Assembly: GCF_048771995.1 (NCBI RefSeq)
Contig: NC_133026.1
Span: 121,064,501 to 121,128,500 of the forward strand
Length of the DNA: 64,000 nt
Origin: Taeniopygia guttata
Lineage: Eukaryota > Chordata > Aves > Passeriformes > Estrildidae
Direction of reading: 5' to 3'
The translations under genes were made by a program, and so were the position numbers. The notes below the pieces were generated by a model that was not told where the DNA came from, did no database searches, and saw only the letters and a list, made by a program, of their open reading frames with translations. The stretch's first letter is position 1. Each line of letters opens with the position of its first letter. Positions 60,690 through 64,000 of this stretch are shown here, in pieces.

Positions 60690-63600
60690 TTCTAAAAGGC
60701 TTTTCTGGTTTTGCCTCCTTTATTGATTTCTCCGCCCCCGCCCTCATGGTCACCTGTGCAACAGATGAATTGTTATTGTAGAGATTTGCTAGTACTAGAG
60801 CACTTGGCCAGTGCTGGATGCCTTGTTAGAGAATCCCAAAATACTTAGAGAGAAAAAAAATTCAAAGAGAAAAATTCAAACATGAAACAAGCAGAGCAAT
60901 CCAAGGGTGAGTTTTGCAGGTGGATCCAGCTTTTACAGTGCTGCAGGTGCACTGTTTACAGGGTATCTTTGATGAAAGCAAACTTTCAGATGTCACACTT
61001 GTGAGTTGAACATCCGTTCCTGTACCCTAAAATGGGCAATATAGTCAAGCATTTTCGAGAGTAGACAGTAGATCACAATGGTATCAGTATTATAAAGCAA
61101 CTTTATACATTTTTAACAGTGAGTCCTATTCAATAGTAAACTATGTTAAATTGGACCTTCCTTTGTGTCGGCCTTTAAAGTGCTGCACATGCTTTGATTT
61201 ACTGTGCTTTTTCATCCGTACTACGTAGAAAGTGGAGTAATTTAACATAGCATCTCTGTTAATTGATGCCGAGTTCATTAAAACTGAGCTAGTGAATCAG
61301 AATTACTATGCTTTCATAACCCCGAGTCTCTTGTGTGCTAAAAAACTATAAAGTGCTATGTCATTTCCCATATTCCTTAAGAAGTTCTTACATCTTATAT
61401 AGGAGGCATATGAAACATTTATATATATGCAGGTGTTTTTGAAATATGATGAACAGCATTTTTGTCATTTGATTGTTTTACTCTTTCATAGTCATATGGT
61501 AAAGGGAAAAAGGACAAAATGCTCTGTGTAGTTCACACTTCTCATTATCCTTCAGCCTCTGAAGTATTCAGAGTATTCCAAAAAGAATTTTGGAAGTACT
61601 ATTTTCATTGTGCAGTACTCTGTGTCCTGTACCCCTTTCTTCTGCTGAAAGACACCAGGCTGCCTTAGTCTAACTTTATAAATGTATTAAAAAAACCCCA
61701 AACAAATAGTGTAAGACAGGATCAGGATGTTGTTATATTGTTCATGATGTTACCTTTGACTTTCGAAACTCACACATTTCGACTCTTTTCCTGGAATGCA
61801 AACTTTGTGTTTCCTTAACACAAAGCAAAGCTTTTTCTGCAACTTGCATCATATAATAAGAGGAATATATGTTCCAAAAATTTTTGTACTTCGTTGCAGA
61901 AGTTTAAAACTAGAGCAATGCAGAGGTCCAGTCTGCATTTCCAAGATGGCTATTGTAAGTACTCCTAGGCAGCATATTGGGAAAAGCTTCCGGTGGCATG
62001 GAGCTACCTTTGCCATCCCTACTGCCTCCTACCATGGAGGTACAATGAGGAAAATGGGTTTCTTGTGGCCCAGCTACAATGACCAGTTCCTTGGATGGCC
62101 ACGTGCTGTTTACTTCTAATTTGTGCACAGAATTAAAGTATCACTAAGCCAGTTCCCTAACAGAAGTTATATGAGTATGTCTTTCCCTCAAGATAATGAC
62201 CCAGTATTGCTTGCCCAGGTTTGAATCTCTGAATCAAATCTGTTTGAGTCTGCTGAGTTTCCCAAAACCTAAAGTAGTGCAAGAACAGAACTCAGTCCTT
62301 AAGCTGGACATGGCTTTGGTTTCAAACTTCATGACAGATTTTATGTCAGGGGCATATGGACTCCATACTATAAGAGGTTGCCTGTCTGTTAAGCCTGTGG
62401 TGGGAGAACGGGGTCTAGTATCATCAGTGTTATCTGCAGACCTGCATCATGTACATCAATCACCACTGGCTATGAGAAAGAAAATATTACTTCAAACAAT
62501 TCCATTCTTGGCAGGTCATTAATTAAAAGATACTTCCTGAAAAAAATTAAATTCAAAACTAGCAATATGGCAACCCATATGATAGAAAAAAACATAATTT
62601 TTTGTTGGTTTTTGGTTCATTTGGGAATTTAATAGATTACAACAAACAATAATTCATGACTGACTTAAAACTGCATTACTGCTGTTAGGGGTGTTCTGAG
62701 CTGAGCAGATTGTGCTTTTGAATCTGTCAAATAGCAGAGACAATGTACTCTGTGTCTTAATTGTTAAATGGACTATTTCAGTGCAGGGATCTCTGCCTCA
62801 CTTCTCAGTAGTTTCAAAGACCCATTTATTGCTTGTGAGCTCCAAATATTACCTGTTTTGTTTGTTTTAGGGTTTTTTTTTTTTTAATTTAATGAAGTTG
62901 TTTAGCTCTTCAGAAGTCCTCCACTCTCAAACACAAGATCTCCGTGTTTGAGAATTAACATTAAGCCTGAAAATCAGTTTGATTTGCCTGTGTTGTGTCA
63001 TGTGGAAAGGAGGTATGTCATATTAGGGAACTGCATTACTCTGATATGATAGATTTGTAACATAGAGTACTTTAGAATATAAAGAAATATATTTTTGTTT
63101 GTCTGGTAAATAGTTATCTGTTGTACATGGTAGCATGTTCTGTAATAAATTAAGTTTCTCAGTGAAAGTATTGCTGCAACATAAAAGAATGTAAGGTTAA
63201 GGGAAGGCATGGCTCTTAGTTTTTAATGTATCAATGAATGATGCATTATGTACATATCATTATGAGAAAATCAGGAAAATGCATTTCTAACAGATTAAGA
63301 TGTTTGAATGTGTTACAACAGCTTTGATTGAATCAAATATTTTTCATTTCAAATTCTCAATTTTGAAACAGCACACCCTAAAAATCAGGTCAGAATGGTG
63401 TGTGTAATGTCAGAAGTGAGATCTATCAAACTGAAAGGCTCCAACAACATTTTCAAACCTTTCTCAATTGTCAATTTAAGTTAATTGAAAATGAAAGGTC
63501 TCGCTTTCAGGATTGGGCCATTTAAATAGAAGCCTGCTGCTTTCATTTTGTAGAAGGGCAATCTCCCTCCACATACGTGTTTTTAAAAGGTTCATTCATA

Positions 63601-64000
63601 ATTCTCCCTTCACACTTCTATTGGAAATGACAGAATTCATTATTTTGAGTTCTTGAACTATTTTTCTGTAACTTGGGTGATGAATTGTATGAGATCTAGT
63701 TCATAACATGGCACGGCAACCCACAAGATTTAAAATTCTCAAGGCTCGATTTGTCTCTCTGGCATTTGGCTGGCACAGCCGAGGGAAGCTTCCATGTGCA
63801 TCTTCTGCCTCTTATAGAGCAGGAGGTTGGGATTTTTTTATTTAATACTGATCAAGGAAAAAACTCGCACTCTTGCTTGGTAATTCACTAGAGGTATCCA
63901 GGCAACGGGGACATACATTAGAGTCAGCAGTATACAAGGTGCTGTGAGAATTTTCCTTGCCTCCTGTTTATCTGGGAATCCAACTGCAATAGACCTACAC
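60690..64000. other. AT-rich DNA after CpG island C, no exon proven
   Basis: GC drops back quickly after 60700. No repeat family was recognised in these 3.3 kb, which is notably clean and fits a first intron with regulatory content. A short block at 61900-61954 is framed by 'tttttgtacttcgttgcag' and GTAAGT and could be a small exon. Two 107-108-codon plus frames (61796-62119 and 62196-62522) have no recognisable domain. The stretch 63500-63880 is of even composition with few simple repeats and may be a conserved non-coding block. Confidence 0.45.

Noticed and set aside
61796..62522. Two plus-strand frames of 107 and 108 codons
   Set aside because: No recognisable protein and different frames. 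The only supported signals nearby are the splice-like words around 61900-61954.

Overview
This window looks like nuclear genomic DNA from a passerine (perching) bird. The evidence is the repeat set. There are several chicken-repeat-1 (CR1) LINE fragments with typical avian 3' ends. There is a short SINE made of a tRNA-Ile-like head joined to a CR1-type tail, the architecture known from passerines as TguSINE1. There is also a solo long terminal repeat of an avian endogenous retrovirus type. No intact protein-coding gene can be recognised. The open frames are short, AT-rich or repeat-derived in the first 55 kb, and in the last part they are by-products of GC-rich DNA lacking stop codons.

Layout. 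Positions 1-311 are the 3' end of a CR1 element. From about 312 to 16464 there is AT-rich, gene-poor DNA with microsatellites: (CAA)n at 2257, a compound (TA)n/(TTTA)n at 10513 and (AAAAC)n at 11220. A 16-G run at 12420 lies just ahead of an isolated GC-rich islet at 12551-12861. A longer CR1 copy at 16465-17292 still carries a broken reverse-transcriptase C-terminus. The SINE (22641-22776) and the solo LTR (22821-23256) sit almost side by side. From 23.4 to 55.2 kb the DNA is again AT-rich, with five short minus-strand CR1 tails (44.8, 47.1, 47.9, 49.8 and 53.1 kb), small tandem duplications, an 11-bp perfect hairpin at 48323-48359 and some open-frame segments with splice-like edges that may be decayed or unrecognised exons.

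From about 55.2 kb the character changes sharply. Three CpG-rich blocks (about 55200-55745, 57070-57780 and 59330-60680) are separated by repeat-free, intermediate-GC DNA rich in homeodomain-, SOX- and TCF-like words. This is the usual look of the promoter neighbourhood of a vertebrate developmental regulator or its long non-coding partner. The best transcript signal is an exon-like block at 60113-60276 with a long pyrimidine tract and AG upstream and a G|GTAAGT donor downstream. The rest of such a transcript would lie in or beyond 60.7-64 kb, and the gene itself cannot be named from this window.

The most useful leads are the putative plus-strand transcription unit in the third CpG block, a set of CTCF-like sites (two of which share the same 12-mer), the LTR with a 5-bp candidate target-site duplication, and the exon-like segments in the desert. 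All of these are inferences from sequence reading alone.
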